DNA from: Iris pallida
Lineage: Eukaryota > Streptophyta > Magnoliopsida > Asparagales > Iridaceae
Direction: 5' to 3'
NCBI GenBank assembly: GCA_029216955.1
Contig: JANAVB010031417.1
Location: 16,316,033-16,380,032, forward strand
Length of the DNA: 64,000 nucleotides
A program made the translations under genes and the position numbers. Shown piece after piece: positions 35,901 through 48,800 of this stretch. The notes beneath the pieces are model-generated. The model was not told where the DNA came from. It did no database searches and saw only the letters and a list, made by a program, of their open reading frames with translations. Each line of letters opens with the position of its first letter. Within the stretch, counting starts at the first letter, position 1.

Positions 35901-36016
35901 AAGATGCAATAGATCTATAATGGCGTATATACCCTTTATGTGCAGTCTAAAAAATCACCATTTGTAAAATGAACTTATAATAAAATATTTTACAATTTCC
36001 GGGAAGGGGAGCTACA
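32915..36016 (-). repeat. LARD 5' LTR (right copy)
   Basis: Near-identical to 25809-28907, including the ACACGGTCTAC array (33428-33730) and the plus-strand TATAAAAG (35120-35127). Differences seen include single substitutions near 33103, 33377, 33815 and 34025 and one inserted base near 35638. Confidence 0.93.
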
Positions 36017-36703
36017 CCATCTGCTTTCATCTTCTTCTTGAAGATCCATTTGCATCCGATGGGTTTCGCTCCTTCAGGAAGATCAACCAACACCCAAATG
36101 TTATTTGAGGTGATGGAATCAATTTTATTGTCAATTGCCTCCTTTCAGAAAACATCATCTCTGGTCTTCATCGTCTCATCATAGGTAAGCGGATCTGCTT
36201 TCACATGATAGGTAATAAAGTCATCTCTGAAGTTCTTCGGCCTCCTCGCTCGCTTCGACGACGGCTCAGCGAGTTCTGGTTCAACCGCTATTTCAATAAC
36301 ATCTTTTTGGACTACTTCTTTATTGAAAACTTTAGTTTCTTGCGCACCCTTATTGTTCTCCGGTTTATCCGTAAGAACAATATTCTTGTGCCTTGTAAAT
36401 TGTCTTCACGAGATTCGATGATATGATTTGACTCAATATCAAGAAATCTCCGAGCATCACTCTTCTCGGCATACCCCAAGATGATCATCTTTGTAGTCCT
36501 AGTCCCCAGCTTCTGAATCTTCAGATCTGGGAGCTTCACATAAGCCAAAGACCCCCACACTCGAATGACATTCAATTTAGGTCTGACATTGAACCAGTGT
36601 TCATGAGAAGTTATGTCCGAAGTTGCATACGGCACTCTATTTAGAATAAAAGTGGTCGTCAATGCAGCTTCTCTCCATTAGCATTTAGGAAGACCCGTAG
36701 TTA
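36017..36703 (-). pseudogene. Host copia integrase C-terminus to RT N-terminus
   Basis: Minus strand reads, from the right: integrase tail TTTFILNRVPYATSDITSHE, then LAYVKLPDLKIQKLGTRT and YAEKSDARRFLDIES, the acidic linker region, then RT N-terminus KPIGCKWIFKKKMKADG ending exactly at the LARD duplication. It joins in sense to 25808 on one side and to 57233 on the other. Frame breaks occur in the linker. Confidence 0.88.
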
Positions 36704-38489
36704 TGTCGCATCCCAGAACCAGAATACTGGAAAGCGGGGGAATGACTCAGCCAGCTACGTATTACGGGTAGATGAATACCGTATAATACGATCAATGCTG
36801 TCTAACCAGACGAGGGGGGTGCATACTACATGAAAGTCTTACTATGGTCACTTCACATCTATTGTCTCAATCATTCAAACAAGAAGCAAAAATAGAGAAT
36901 ATGTAAGATAAAGCAGTAAGGCGTCCCAAACGCTTAGTCAAAATGTTCTTGAGATCTGGCTTTACAAAACATAGCCAGATGGTATAGTAACATATACACA
37001 ATTGTTATCAGCTGCAGTCTGACTTAGTTACAATTATGTAAAAGTAAGCACAAGACGATCCGACTAACATGTCGGTGCCAAACGGCTAAGTATGAAGTAA
37101 ATAACAAAACGAGCGGTGAAGTAAGGAACCCACTCGAGTCCTCCTGCGATCATTCCCCTAGTATTGACCATCTTGGAGGTGGAAGTAAGCTGAGTCCTCG
37201 GGAACCGGCTCTAAATCTGGCCATGCAAAACCAGAGAGGTTAGACCTCTAATAGCAAGTACCACAAGGAAGCACGATATGAAGGATTAAACCAGTAAGTA
37301 AGAGAATATAATAATAGATCTCTGCTTTCCACTAGGATTCACATAACATCACGACACTTCGAACCAACCTCCCAACCAAACAAGGACAGAAGTTGGCCCG
37401 TCATGTTCTGACATTCTGATCATCTCAGTTAGGCAACAGAGTAGGTACGGTACACAAACAAATTATCTTGAACGGCCAAATCAACTCCTACGGCTTGCTA
37501 TTGTGAGTCCCAAGTTATCCTGGAATTATGCAAATAGGGATTCCTCAGTTCTTACTATGTACGAGCAAGGCAAGTCTATCCAGTCAATCAATTGTGCCAA
37601 TCATGAATTAGATGAGTCCCAGCGGGATGCCCGTCATCAATATACAATATACAATAATAATATAAGCAGATACCGCTCCCTGTCCGTATGGCAGGTTTAC
37701 AGTATCTGTGGGAACCAGCCGGCCTGTCGGGCACTACTAGTCCCAAGAGGGCTGCCATGTAAGAACTCGGGGATCCATTCTCTCCATGCAATCATTATTT
37801 TATTTAACTTAATATTCTCTACGTTGAGTGAAATCCCATGCCGTGGATCGTGATCATTCAAATGAGTACTTTCGTACGGGGTACGATATGCGCAACTCTA
37901 CAACGATACCCGTGTGGCTAGGTTGTAGGTCTTACATAGCGTAATGCAACAATCAAATCTAACCACGGAGTAATCATGCCTTGACCATAAAGTACACATG
38001 CTGCTTTGTAGAAAAATAAATAAATTGAAGCCTGCACATGCCTGTATGTCAATATTCGGGATCGGCTAATCGATTTCAATAGTTTATTACATGAACGTGT
38101 CTCATTCATTTAATTCAATAAGACGACTAGCCAGTCTCTTAGTTCCAACTTAGGAACGCATGATCAATTTTAGTCAAGATAACCATCGTCATCAATGGTG
38201 ACAAGGCATGAAAGTCAATTAGTATTAAATGGGGTCGAGTCTATAACTCCTCAGGGTTAAGTTCCAGTCTTACTGGATATCCATAAACCAATCAAGACAC
38301 AGGACACGTTCTACACAACCATATATATTAAAAATATTAACATGCTAAGATTATCGAGTTCATAAAAAGGCGTAAGGATATAATAGAAGAATTATCATGC
38401 CACCATTAAATGAATAAATTATAGAACAAATAGAAACACCCAGGTCAGGAAGTCACGCCAACAAGTCTATGCTAAGGCCAACAAGTCAC

Positions 38490-38860
38490 GCCAACAAGTC
38501 TATGCTAAGGCTAACAAGTCACGCAAGAATCGTATGCGTAAAAAGGGTACACCAAGTTTAGTAGGTAGGAGTGAGCGTATAAACAGCGTGAGCATGAAAA
38601 GTGGTTCACGTTGGCACGCACAGCGTGAGCGTGAAGAGTAACTCACGCACGCACAACGTGAGCGTGAAAAGTAATTCACGCACGCACAGTGTGAGCGTGA
38701 AAAGTAATTCACGCACGCACGCAAAGACGTGTGCGTAACTCAAATGTCACGCACGCACGCAAGACGTGAGCGTAACTCAAAATTCACGCTGACACGTAAA
38801 GACGTGAGCGTGACTAAAAATTCACGCTGGCACGTAAGAACGTGAGCGTGACTAAATCTT
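38490..38860. repeat. GTGAGCGTG / TTCACGC tandem array in gypsy LTR (left)
   Basis: Units of about 38 bp with the core ACGTGAGCGTGACT and AATTCACGCTGACACGTAA. The array in the other LTR (about 56150-56625) has additional units, showing expansion or contraction after insertion. ACGT cores are typical of bZIP-binding sites, so a promoter role is possible. Confidence 0.85.
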
Positions 38861-39226
38861 CCGAACTTCATTCTTATGGAACCTTCGTTCCAAGCCAGAA
38901 ATGAGGTTCCCATGGTTCAGAATGGTGTAGAATGAGGAGCTCCACCACAAGAACTATCTATTCCGAAAGCACGCCAGTTTGGTGGATCAAAACCCATGAA
39001 CAACCGAGAATACAACAACTTAGATCTAGAAGAAACAAGCCAAAGAAATCAAAAATGCTAAGTACTAAACTCTCTTAGAATCACAAGTGGAAGACAAATG
39101 AACCATAAAAATGGGTGAAGGAGAAGCAAGATGTACTTGCCTTCTCCTGGTAGGTGGAGAGAGTGATGAGGAAGAAGAAGAAGTAATGGTGAAGGAAAGT
39201 TATGAAGAGAGAGAAGGAGATGGGGG

Positions 39227-39235
39227 CTTTAAATA
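39227..39235 (-). promoter_or_regulatory. Likely TATA box of gypsy LTR
   Basis: Minus strand TATTTAAAG, followed by a CT-rich leader (CCCCATCTCCTTCTCTC), a typical plant LTR promoter. The equivalent box in the 5' LTR is 56966-56974. Confidence 0.6.
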
Positions 39236-39487
39236 GGAAGGGTGGTGGTAGGTAGGGGTTTGTGGGGGGGGTTCGGTCCATGTGAACCGACATGAACCCA
39301 AAAATAACCAACCATGGCCGAACCACAATAAGACTAAAGCAGAGAATAAAAGCAGAAAAAAATGTAGATAATTAATTAACATAAAATTAAAGGAATTTAA
39401 TTACAGAATAATACATGATAAATACTAAATAAATATATATAAGTTGTACATGTATAAAAATATGCATTCTGGGAACGGGGAGTGACG

Positions 39488-39502
39488 TCTCTACCCACCT
39501 TA
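39488..39502 (-). other. Polypurine tract of gypsy element
   Basis: Minus strand TAAGGTGGGTAGAGA directly precedes the 3' LTR. Confidence 0.8.
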
Positions 39503-39654
39503 GAAAAATTTCGTCCTCGGAATTTCAAATCCAAGCAGGTAGAAATATCGGAGCTAAACAAATACAAGCAATTCTAGTGATCAAGCAATCATTTTTACCA
39601 TATCAAAAGCAAGTACTATATATGTAAATTCATCATCCACGATATCAAGTAGCT

Positions 39655-40782
39655 CTACCCATAAGGTGATAAGCATGAAGAATCAGGACAATCAAGGTAT
39701 ACAGAAAGAGATATACCTTGTGAGTCAAACAGGTGTGGATACCGTGATCGGATATCATCCTCACATTCCCACATTGACTCTTTCAAGGAGTGATGACCCC
39801 AAGCAACACGGACAAGACTAATTGTTCGGTTCTTGAGTATCTTCTCTCTTCGGTCCAAAATGGACACAGGCTGTTCCTCGTAAGACAGGTTGGTACCAAC
39901 AACCAGCTCAGAATGATCGAGGATATGGCTTGGGTCCGATACATACCTACGTAATTGAGATACATGAAACACGTCATGCACCTCTCGTAACGAAGGTGGA
40001 AGGGATAAACGATAAGCAACATCGCCTATCCGATCAAGGATAACAAATGGGCCCACGTACCGCGGACTCAATTTCCCGCGAACGCCAAATCTAATGACCC
40101 CACGAGTAGGTGAGATCCGCAAGAATACGTGGTCCCCAACAGAGAACTCTAACGGCCTACGATGCTGGTCCGCCCAATGACAATGCCGGTCCTGCGCAAC
40201 TCGAAGTCGCTCTCTAATTCCCTTAACCACTTCAACCGTCTGAATAATCATTTCTGGGCCTAACATCTTCCTCTCTCCGATATCATCCCATACAAGCGGT
40301 GACCTGCACTTCTTACCATATAGTGCTTCGAATGGCACCATCTGGATACTGGCTTGATAACTATTGTTGTATGAGAACTCGACTAAGTGCAGGTGACTCT
40401 CCCAAGACCCTCCAAAATCTAGAGTGCAAGCTCGTAACATATCTTCTAAAGTCTGAATCGTTCTTTCTGATTGCCCATCTGTCTGCGGATGGTAGGCCGT
40501 GCTAAATCTTAACTTGGTACCCAGATTATGATGTAAGCTCTTCCAGAAATGTGATATAAAACGGGTATCTCGATCCGACACAATACTGACAGGGACTCCA
40601 TGCTGCCTGACTATCTGTTGCATATACAACTCTGCCAACTTTTCTGTAGATTGCCCTACTCTGAAAGAAAGAAAGTGTGCTACCTTCGTAAGTCGGTCCA
40701 CTATTACCCAAATAGCGTCCTTGCCACTTGGCGATCTCGGTAAACCGGTCACAAAGTCCATTGTAATATGCTCACATTTTCA
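39655..40782 (-). pseudogene. Gypsy integrase core and chromodomain-like C-terminus
   Basis: An open frame of 368 codons from MDFVTGLPRSPSGKDAIW. The integrase core shows VDRLTKVAHFL (first Asp), SDRDTRFISHFWKSL (second Asp) and TDGQSERTIQTLEDML (Glu), all expected catalytic residues. The GPF/Y-like segment RYVGPFVILDRIG follows, then HDVFHVSQLRRYV. The C-terminal PVSILDRREKILKNRTISL to WECEDDIRSRYPHLF matches the chromodomain-like tail of plant chromoviruses, thought to guide insertion to certain chromatin. A TGA at 40780-40782, where Trp is usual in IPEWKW, separates it from the upstream frame. Confidence 0.93.
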
Positions 40783-42450
40783 TTCCGGGATAGAAAGCGG
40801 TTGCAATAACCCAGCTGGCCTCTCCTGTTCTGCCTTCACTTGCTGACATACCAAGCAACGGAAAACAAATCTAGCTATCTCCTTCTTCATCCCGTTCCAC
40901 CAGAAATGTTGCTTGATATCTTGGTACATCTTGGTCCCTCCAGGAATAGAATACTGAGAACTGTGAGCTTCTGCCATAACTTCCTGTCTGATATCTCCAC
41001 TAGGCACACATAGACGTGATCCAAACCTAAGTGTACCATCTTCATGAATTCTCATCCCCTTCCTGAGTCCTGACTCACATTCTGTCCTAAGCTTCTGAAT
41101 CCTTGGGTCTTGTGCCTGAGCTGCCTTGATCCTGCCTACCAAGTCGAATTGAACTTGCAGACTTGTTAGAACTCCTACATCACTAGGGAGTATAACTTCG
41201 ATGCCCATCTCCTGAAGGTCTTCTAAGATATGTCTCTGTGTTGTCAACATAAATGCGCCGCCTCTCATGCTAAGAGCGTCTACTACTACATTAGCCTTGC
41301 CTGGATGATACTGAAGCTCCACATCATAATCCTTGATCAACTCCAGCCATCTTCTCTGCCTCATGTTTAGTTCTTTCTGAGTAAAGATGTACTTCAGACT
41401 TTTATGGTCTGTGTACATGTCCACTCGGTCACCATATAAGTAATGCCTCCATAGCTTCAGAGCAAACACTACTGCCGCTAACTCCAAATCATGAGTTGGG
41501 TAATTCTTCTCGTGGTTCCGAAGCTGCCTAGATGCATATGCTATCACCTTCCCATGTTGCATAAGGACACATCCAAGTCCTTTACCTGATGCATCACAAT
41601 ATACTGTAAAACCTTCGGGTCCAACTGGCAATGTAAGAATAGGTGCTGATATCAATTTCTGCTTCAAAGTCTCAAATGATGCCTGACATCCTGTCGACCA
41701 AACGAATGGTACATCCTTCCGGGTCAAGCGGGTCATGGGTGCTGAAAGCCTTGCAAAGTCTGATACAAACCTTCTGTAATATCCTGCCAATCCCAAGAAA
41801 CTCTGCACATCTGCTACGGTCTTGGGTACTGGCCAACTTTCTACTGCTTCTATCTTCTTGGGATCTACTGCTACTCCAGCTCCTGATATAATGTGACCCA
41901 AAAATGAAATATGATCCGACCAAAACTCACACTTGCTGAGCTTGGCATACAACTGGTTCTCTCTCAGAACCTGTAACACTTTCCTGAGGTGGTCTTCATG
42001 CTCCTCTTCACTAGCAGAGTATACGAGTATGTCGTCAAGAAACACAACGACAAACTGGTCTAAATATGGCATAAAGATGCGATTCATCAAATCCATGAAT
42101 ATTGCTGGAGCATTGGTCAAACCAAACGGCACTACTAAGAATTCATAATGCCCATACTTCGACCTGAATGCTGTCTTGGGAATATCTTCCTTCCGAACCC
42201 TCACCTGATGGTACCCTGAACGAAGATCTATCTTGGAGAAAACTCTAGCTTTGCTCAACTGATCAAATAAGTCGTCGATCCTGGGTAATGGGTACTTGTT
42301 CTTCACTGTTGCCGCGTTAAGCTTTCTGTAGTCAATGCACAATCTGGATGACCCATCCTTCTTCCCCACAAGTACCACCGGTGCTGCCCACGGCGATATG
42401 CTAGCTTGGATGAACTTCTTCTCCTTCAGTTCCTCTATGTGCTGATATAC
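40783..42450 (-). pseudogene. Gypsy reverse transcriptase, RNase H and integrase zinc domain
   Basis: An open frame from the CACTA insertion point to the TGA at 40780. [62 protein letters not shown] and [11 protein letters not shown] (catalytic Asp pair). RT thumb: [11 protein letters not shown]. RNase [39 protein letters not shown] and [11 protein letters not shown]. The integrase HHCC zinc finger: [20 protein letters not shown] then [11 protein letters not shown]. No stop occurs within this piece. It continues upstream at 52143 once the CACTA is skipped (EQAK joining to [11 protein letters not shown]). Confidence 0.94.
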
Positions 42451-42480
42451 CACTACCAAAATAACCAGCTTTAGCGACGG
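42451..42480. repeat. CACTA terminal inverted repeat (left)
   Basis: 30 bases ending in TTTAGCGACGG. Mismatches to the right repeat are at positions 7, 14, 17, 18 and 24. Confidence 0.95.
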
Positions 42481-43380
42481 CCACATCCGTCGCTCGTCCG
42501 TCGGTAACATGAATTACCGACGGCTTAGCGACGGATATTTGATGAAAATAGCCGTCGGGAAAAACGTCGTCGCTATAACTTGTCCGTCGCTAAGCCGTCG
42601 GACAAATGATTAACCGACGGACTAGCGACGGATTACCGACGGCTGACTTTCAACGGAATAGCGACGGATTAGCGACTTGTTCTCGTCGGTTTACATGCCA
42701 TATAATATTAAAATATCCGTCGCTAAGCCGTCGTAAATAGGTCGGTAAAAGCGTATCAGAGAGGTTCCTGATACGCAAAATCAGTCGCCATTCCGTCGCC
42801 ATTCCGTCGTTAACCGCGACGTTTTAGCGACGGCTTAGCGACGGGAAGGGCGTCGGCCTGGTTCTGGAAAGCTTCCATATTTCCAGAACCATGTCGACGA
42901 ATAATGGGTCGCTAAGCCGTCGCTAGTCCGTCGTCAACCTCGACAGATTAGCGACGGAGTAGCGACAAGCTATCCGTCGCTAAGTCTCTGGAAACCAACC
43001 ATATTTCCAGAACCATGTCGACGAATTTACCGTCGCCAGGTAGTCGACATTCCGTCGCTAATATTAATTGTGCCCAGTTAGCGACGGAAGTTTCGTCGCT
43101 AGTTCGTCGCTAGTTCGTCGCTACCTGCAAATTTATTTCAAACAGTTAGCGACGGATTCGCCGTCGCTAGGTAGCCGCTAGGTCGTCGCTAACTGCAAAA
43201 TATTTATATCACCCAGTTAGCGACGGGTTTTCCGTCGCTAGGTAGCAGCTAGGTTGTCGCTAACTGCAAAATATTTATATCACCCAGTTAGCGACGGAAA
43301 TCCCGTCGCTAGTCCGTCGGTAACTGCAAATATCCGTCGCTAGTTAGTCGCTAGTCCGTCGCTAAATGCAACATTAAGAA
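42471..43380. repeat. CACTA left subterminal repeats
   Basis: About 0.9 kb of TTAGCGACGG, CCGTCGCTAA and close variants in both orientations at short spacing. In En/Spm such motifs bind TNPA and bring the ends together; this function is inferred by family. Confidence 0.92.
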
Positions 43381-43389
43381 AAAAAAATT

Positions 43390-43640
43390 ACAGAAACATT
43401 CTATTTCACCAAATATCCAATATCCAATATCCAATATCAAACAGAAATATCCAATATCCAATATCCAATATCCAAACATCCATGTACGATCAACAAATAT
43501 CCAAATTCATAATATCCAATATCAAACAGAAATATCCAAACACAAATACACAAATTCATAATATCCAAACATTCATGTACGCTTCCAAAATATCCAAAAT
43601 TCAAAATCCAAAAACAGTACAAATATCCAAAAACAATACA
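43390..43640. repeat. AATATCC satellite-like run
   Basis: Irregular tandem AATATCC / AAATATCCAA units just downstream of the TNPA-like gene, partly followed by a G run at 43656-43665. Confidence 0.85.
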
Positions 43641-43644
43641 AATA

Positions 43645-45618
43645 TCATTGAGATGGGGGGGGGGGTCGTCGTTCGGCCCGGCGGATGTACTCTTCCACCA
43701 TGTACGCCGGCACCTGGGACAACACATGCTCTGGAAGGTTGCGGAGCTGCTCTGCCGACATCATGTCCATGAGCCCAATGAGCGCAGTATCCGGTACCAG
43801 GCGGACCTCGGCAGAACGGTCAAATGAATAACGTCCAGGGTCGGAAGGACCGGCAACCGCACTAGACGGACCGGGAGCAGACGGATCTGGACCGGGAGCA
43901 GAAGAAGGACGCGGAAGGCGCTCCAGCACATCCGACATTAGACTCCGCATTTCCGACATATCGGAGGTGAGAGTCGCAAGCTGCCGCCTCATATCGTCCG
44001 ACGGGGGCGCGGGAGGAGGCGGGGGCGGTGGATATCTCGGAGTCGCGCCCTGCAACGACGCCGCCATGGAACCTACGCCGTAGACTTTCCCTTTATTAAA
44101 GCCGCCGACAGACTCTACGAACACGTCGTCGTAGCGAGCGGCCATAGAAGAGGGCGTCTGGGTGGGCATCGTTTCGCCGACAACCTCGGCAGGGGGCTTA
44201 ATCTGACTAAGGGCCTCACGATATGCAGCCTATCCAATGAATGTGTTTATACTATAAGTTTTCCTAAGTTATAATCTAAATCCTATGTTTTCCTAAGTTA
44301 TAATTTGAATCCTACGTTCACCTAATTAAGTTAACAATAATTATATTTCTAATATAAATCTCATAAACGTAATTACTTACATCAGTCGCCTGGGCCCTCG
44401 CGTCGACGAAGCTCCCGTCTGCCCGCCTCTTGTGTGTATGCAGGAATACATCGTAGGCGGTGACCGACTCCGGCTCTCTCCCCTCCTTTACTGCCTGTCG
44501 TGCCTGCATACGAAATATACGTCGAATTTAATTAACTACGTATATTAATAGTACCGAATTTAATAGTGAAATGAATTTGCGGTATCTCACCAAATCTGCA
44601 CGCGTCGCTGCGTGGGGCTTTGAACCTCCTGTATGCAGAGCAGCGACCTGTCTGCTCGCCTTCGCTTTCTCTGATTTCTCCCTGTACTGAGCAGTATTCA
44701 TCTTATCCAACATCTGCTCGTAGTACTCCTCCCGGAGCCACTTCTTCCTCGAATGCGCCGTACGAACGTCGTACACCGCATCCCGTATCTTCTTTCCGGC
44801 GGCGGCTTTGTAGGCCTTGCGAATCAACTCCTCGCGATGGGGGGGCCACCAGAACGTCGTCTGACATACAAATAAAATTATCACGTAATTAAAAAATTAG
44901 TGGATTAAAGAATAATTAATAATTAACCAAAAGATATATATATACCTTCATCTCCTCGAGCCAGACGTACTGCATGTTCTGAGGCACCTCAGAAAAATTG
45001 AGGTAAGGGCCATGGTAGTTTTCCCGGATAATTTGCCCGAGTATCCGGGCAGCATCAAACGGGAAAAACCTACAAAGAAGCAAAGACCGGATTATTAACT
45101 TGAATAAATGAAACAAATTTAATAAATTTACTTAAATTTACTTACGTATCACCCGCGGGCCATAGCTCGCGTCGGTTCTCGCCTATCGGCCTCTCTGGAG
45201 GCGTCGGAGGATCCGCGGCTCCGCGGATGTACTCACCGGTAGCAGGATGAAGTTGAATCCGGGGGTACTCCGGAGCCCACCCTGCAGTAACTGATGGTGT
45301 ACCCGCTGGTGCATCCGGGGGCGGAACGGATCCGCTAGCGGATGGAGTCTCAGGCCTCGATGAAGATGAAGGATGGGTCGCAGAGATAGATCGACGGCGG
45401 GAAGAGTCTGTGGCCGGGCTCTCCAGGTCGGGATCGGAGGACTCTATATCCGGGGTATGTGGAAGGCGACCACGACCGCTACCACCACGACCGCTACCAT
45501 CACGTCCACGGCCGCTACCATCACGTCCACGGCCACCGCTACCACCACGCCCACCACGGCCAGTACCGCCACCACCAGCACCACCACGGCTACCACCAGC
45601 ACGAGTGGTAGTGACCAT
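43645..45618 (-). CDS. TNPA-like CACTA protein (Transposase_24 type), five exons
   Basis: Exons on the minus strand: 45618-45146, 45069-44946, 44860-44591, 44503-44381 and 44229-43645, all with GT/AG borders, and the frame stays open across every junction. The N-terminus (MVTTTRAGGSRGG) is a long Gly/Arg-rich tract, then a Ser/Pro-rich region. The conserved centre reads FDAARILGQIIRENYHGPY, TTFWWPPHREELIRKAYKA and KWLREEYYEQMLDKMN, then ESVTAYDVFLHTHKRRADGS, typical of plant Ptta/En/Spm transposase proteins. The C-terminus has a Pro run, a heptad-like LATLTSDMSEMRSLMSDVLE and ends in PAYMVEEYIRRAERRPPPP. In En/Spm, TNPA binds the subterminal repeats. An AG acceptor just before the ATG suggests a 5' untranslated exon. 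Confidence 0.85.
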
Positions 45619-45877
45619 GACCTGTAAATAGAACACATAAATATAATTAACAATATAGAAGTATAAATGAATATAAAACTGAACTAAAATATATATACCA
45701 GCAGGGCGGCGAGTGCCGTCAAGACAATGAGAACTAAGAGTGCCATCTGTAAAAAGAAAATCATACAATAAGTAGATGATCGAACGACAAAACCATAAAC
45801 TGAAATAAGAATGTGTCCGTCTAAACTGAATTCACTAAGTTAGTTGTAAGTGCTTCTAATATATACCGATATTTAAT

Positions 45878-48800
45878 CTAATCATCGTTATCGTCCTCGT
45901 CCTCATCGTCATCGTCATCGTTCTCATCCTCATTCTCATCGTCGACTTCATCTATATCATCATCCTCATCGTCGACTTCATCTGTATCATCATCCTCATC
46001 CTCATCCTCATCCTCTTCTTCTTCTTCTTCTTCTTCTTCTTCTTCTTCTACTTCTTGTTCAGGCTCAATACTTGGGACAAGACGCCTCTTTCTCCCCTGG
46101 TTGACAGCTAAGTCTTGTATATCAACCTCTTCCTCCCCTCTATTTTCCTCAGCATGAGGTATATCGACATCTTCCACGTCCATGGTATCCGACTGTTGTC
46201 CCATGTATTGGGGCTTCTCGATCTGGTCCTCTTGGTATGCTGGGTCTCCAACGTTGAATGTATTTCTAGATTTAATCTTGCATACTGCCCACCAGTCAAA
46301 TCGATCTCTATGACGCCTTGGGTAGCTTGTATAGTAGACTTGAACAGCCTGACTTGCTATCGCAAACGTGTCGGACCCTCTATACCTCCTGCGATGATTT
46401 ATATCGACGAATCCAAATTGTTTATCGATTCTCCAACCGATATTTGGTCTCGTATCGAACCACTCACATTTGAACATCACAATATGCATATCATATGGGG
46501 CACTATATTGTAAATCTACAATCTCCCGAAGCACTCCATAATAGTCAAAGTCCGGCTCGTCGTCATAGATGGTGCCTCTTATGCAAACACCAGAATTCTT
46601 GGTATCGAAGCCGTCATTGAGAAATTCGGCATTTATAGCATGCTGAGTTGACTTAAACTTGAAGCCATTAACGACATAGCCTGACAAAGTCTTTGCATGC
46701 TTCTTCGGTCCCAATGCCAAATAACGAATGCTCTCATTTATGAGTGTTGTTTCAGGCAATAAAACCTGTAAACATGTATTGATAATTTAAATATTTTAGC
46801 TGCATATATTTTAATGGTAGCCGCATAACATATTATCTCAGTTACTTACGTATTTACGAAACCAGGACGGAAAGGTACAATCAACCTCTCTTTGAAGTCC
46901 CTCATCTGTAATATATGGTGTCCTCATTTTGACTTCACCTCTAAATACACTGTTAGAGAGAATAAAAATAAGTGTAGTCACTTAATTCACCAAATTAGAG
47001 ATTATAACGAGGCGTAGTCACTTACTTCTCCAAATCTCTCACTTCTTGTATGTCACAATTTAACAAGACATATCGGTGAGCGGTATCATACTCATCGTCG
47101 GTCAACCACCGTTTCTTACTAGCCCCAATAGGCTTGCCCCTTAAATTGAATATACCTCCATCCTCAACGTCTTCTTCATTCCTTTGAGGTCTATTTCGAT
47201 TTGTCTCGACATGAGTATCGAAATAAATGGAGCAGAAATTTGACACCTCCTCGATAAGATATGATTCGCATATCGAAGCCTCTATATGAGCCTTGTTGCC
47301 AACTTTCTTCTTTAGATGGTGTAGGTACCTAAAGAGACAAATTATCTTGAGAATTAATAATGAATTGTAAAATCCACTTAAATTTCACTTAAATTATATC
47401 GGTTTTTATTTACCTTTCAAAGGGGTACATCCATCGATAATGAACAGATGCACCGACACGGGCTTCGTATGCTAGATGAATCGGTAGATGCTCCATGCTG
47501 TCGAAAAAGCCGGTGGAAATATTTTCTCTAACTTGCAGATTGTTAAGACAATCTTCTCCTCAAGTTGTACCATATGTTGCACCGTCAGCTTAGTTGAACA
47601 GATATCCCTGAAGAATGTAGACAGCTCGGCCAACGGAACCCATACAGCAGAAGGCAACAACTCTCTCAAAGCAATGGGCAGTAATCTTTCCATAAACACG
47701 TGGCAGTCGTGACTCTTCATTCCCGTTAGCTTGCGTTCATTGAGATCAACGCATCTAGACAAATTCGAAACATAGCCGTCGGGAAATCTTAAATTAGATA
47801 TCCACTTGCAGATTATTAATCTATCTTCCTTGCTCAATGTGTATGGCGCTATAGGCTTACTTAATTGTCCACCAGCACCCCTTTGTATCAAGTTCAGATG
47901 AGGACGCTTGCATATCTCGGCTATGTCTTGTCTTGCTTTTGGATTGTCCTTCGTCTTTCCTTTAATATCCATGACGGTATTGAAGACATTATCGAACACG
48001 TTCTTTTCGATATGCATGACATCAAGATTATGCCTTATAAGATTATCTTTCCAATAAGGCAAGTCCCAGAAGATACTCCGTTTGGTCCAGTTATGGCTTT
48101 GTCCGAACCCCTCGACACGATGGTTCGATGGATCTTCCATTGCGGTGGGCAATTCCTTTACAGCTTCCCAAATATCGTATCCCGAAAATCTGGGTGGAGG
48201 TTGAGAAAATTCTTGTTTTCCATATCTGAACGCGTCCTTATTCTTTCTCCAAGGATGGGTCGCGGGCAGAAATTGACGGTGACAGTCAAAGAAAGAAGTT
48301 TTTCCTCCATGCCTAAGGCGGAACGCCTTACTATTTTCCATGCATATCGGACAAGACATGTTGCCGTGCGTACTCCATCCCGACAGTATACCGTATGCTG
48401 GAAAATCATTGATTGTCCACATGAGTGAAGCTCTCATCTGAAAGTTCTGTTTCCTGGAAATATCATAAGTCGTGACGCCGATCTCCCACAGCTGTTTCAG
48501 CTCATCCACCAACGGCTGTAAATATATATCGATGTTCTTCGTCGGATTTTTAGGACCGGATATGATAGCTGTCAGAAACATATAAGGAGTCTTCATACAC
48601 ATACATGGTGGCAGATTGTAAGGGGTAAGAATGACCGGCCAGCATGAGTACTGAGATCCCGACTGTCCGAAAGGGGCGAAGCCATCAGCACATAGCGCCA
48701 GGCGTACATTTCTAGGCTCTGCAGCAAAATCTGGATGACACAAATCAAAATGTTTCCACGCCTCTCCATCCGAAGGATGTGACAATTCTCCTTCGTCCTT

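Larger units (their letters stand above)
25809..36016 (-). mobile_element. Large retrotransposon derivative (LARD), 10.2 kb, non-coding
   Basis: Two LTRs of 3099 and 3102 bp flank a 4.0-kb internal region with no gag or pol domain. Target duplication CCATC is exact (25804-25808, 36017-36021). Ends are TGTCACG ... GCTACA on the plus strand. The LTRs differ at only about a dozen positions by eye (about 0.4 percent), so this is a recent insertion. Orientation is minus: the minus strand just inside the left LTR reads GAGGACGAAAT ... AAGGTGGGTAGAT, a gypsy-type polypurine end. Without proteins the element must have used enzymes supplied by another copy; see the gypsy element at 36704-57227. Confidence 0.92.
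36704..39487 (-). repeat. 3' LTR of gypsy element (left copy, 2.8 kb)
   Basis: Begins TGTCGCATCCCAGAACC. The inner end reads GGGGAGTGACG where the other copy reads GGAGAGTGACA, so its terminal TG/CA has mutated on this side. It differs from the right copy by scattered substitutions and by fewer units in the GTGAGCGTG tandem array. It has about 30 extra bases near 38955-38985 that the other lacks. Confidence 0.92.

Noticed and set aside
45373..45631. Thr/Pro/Arg-rich plus-strand open frames
   Set aside because: Antisense of the Gly/Arg-rich first exon of the TNPA-like gene.
47865..48428. 187-codon plus-strand open frame
   Set aside because: It is the antisense shadow of the TNP2 transposase exon.
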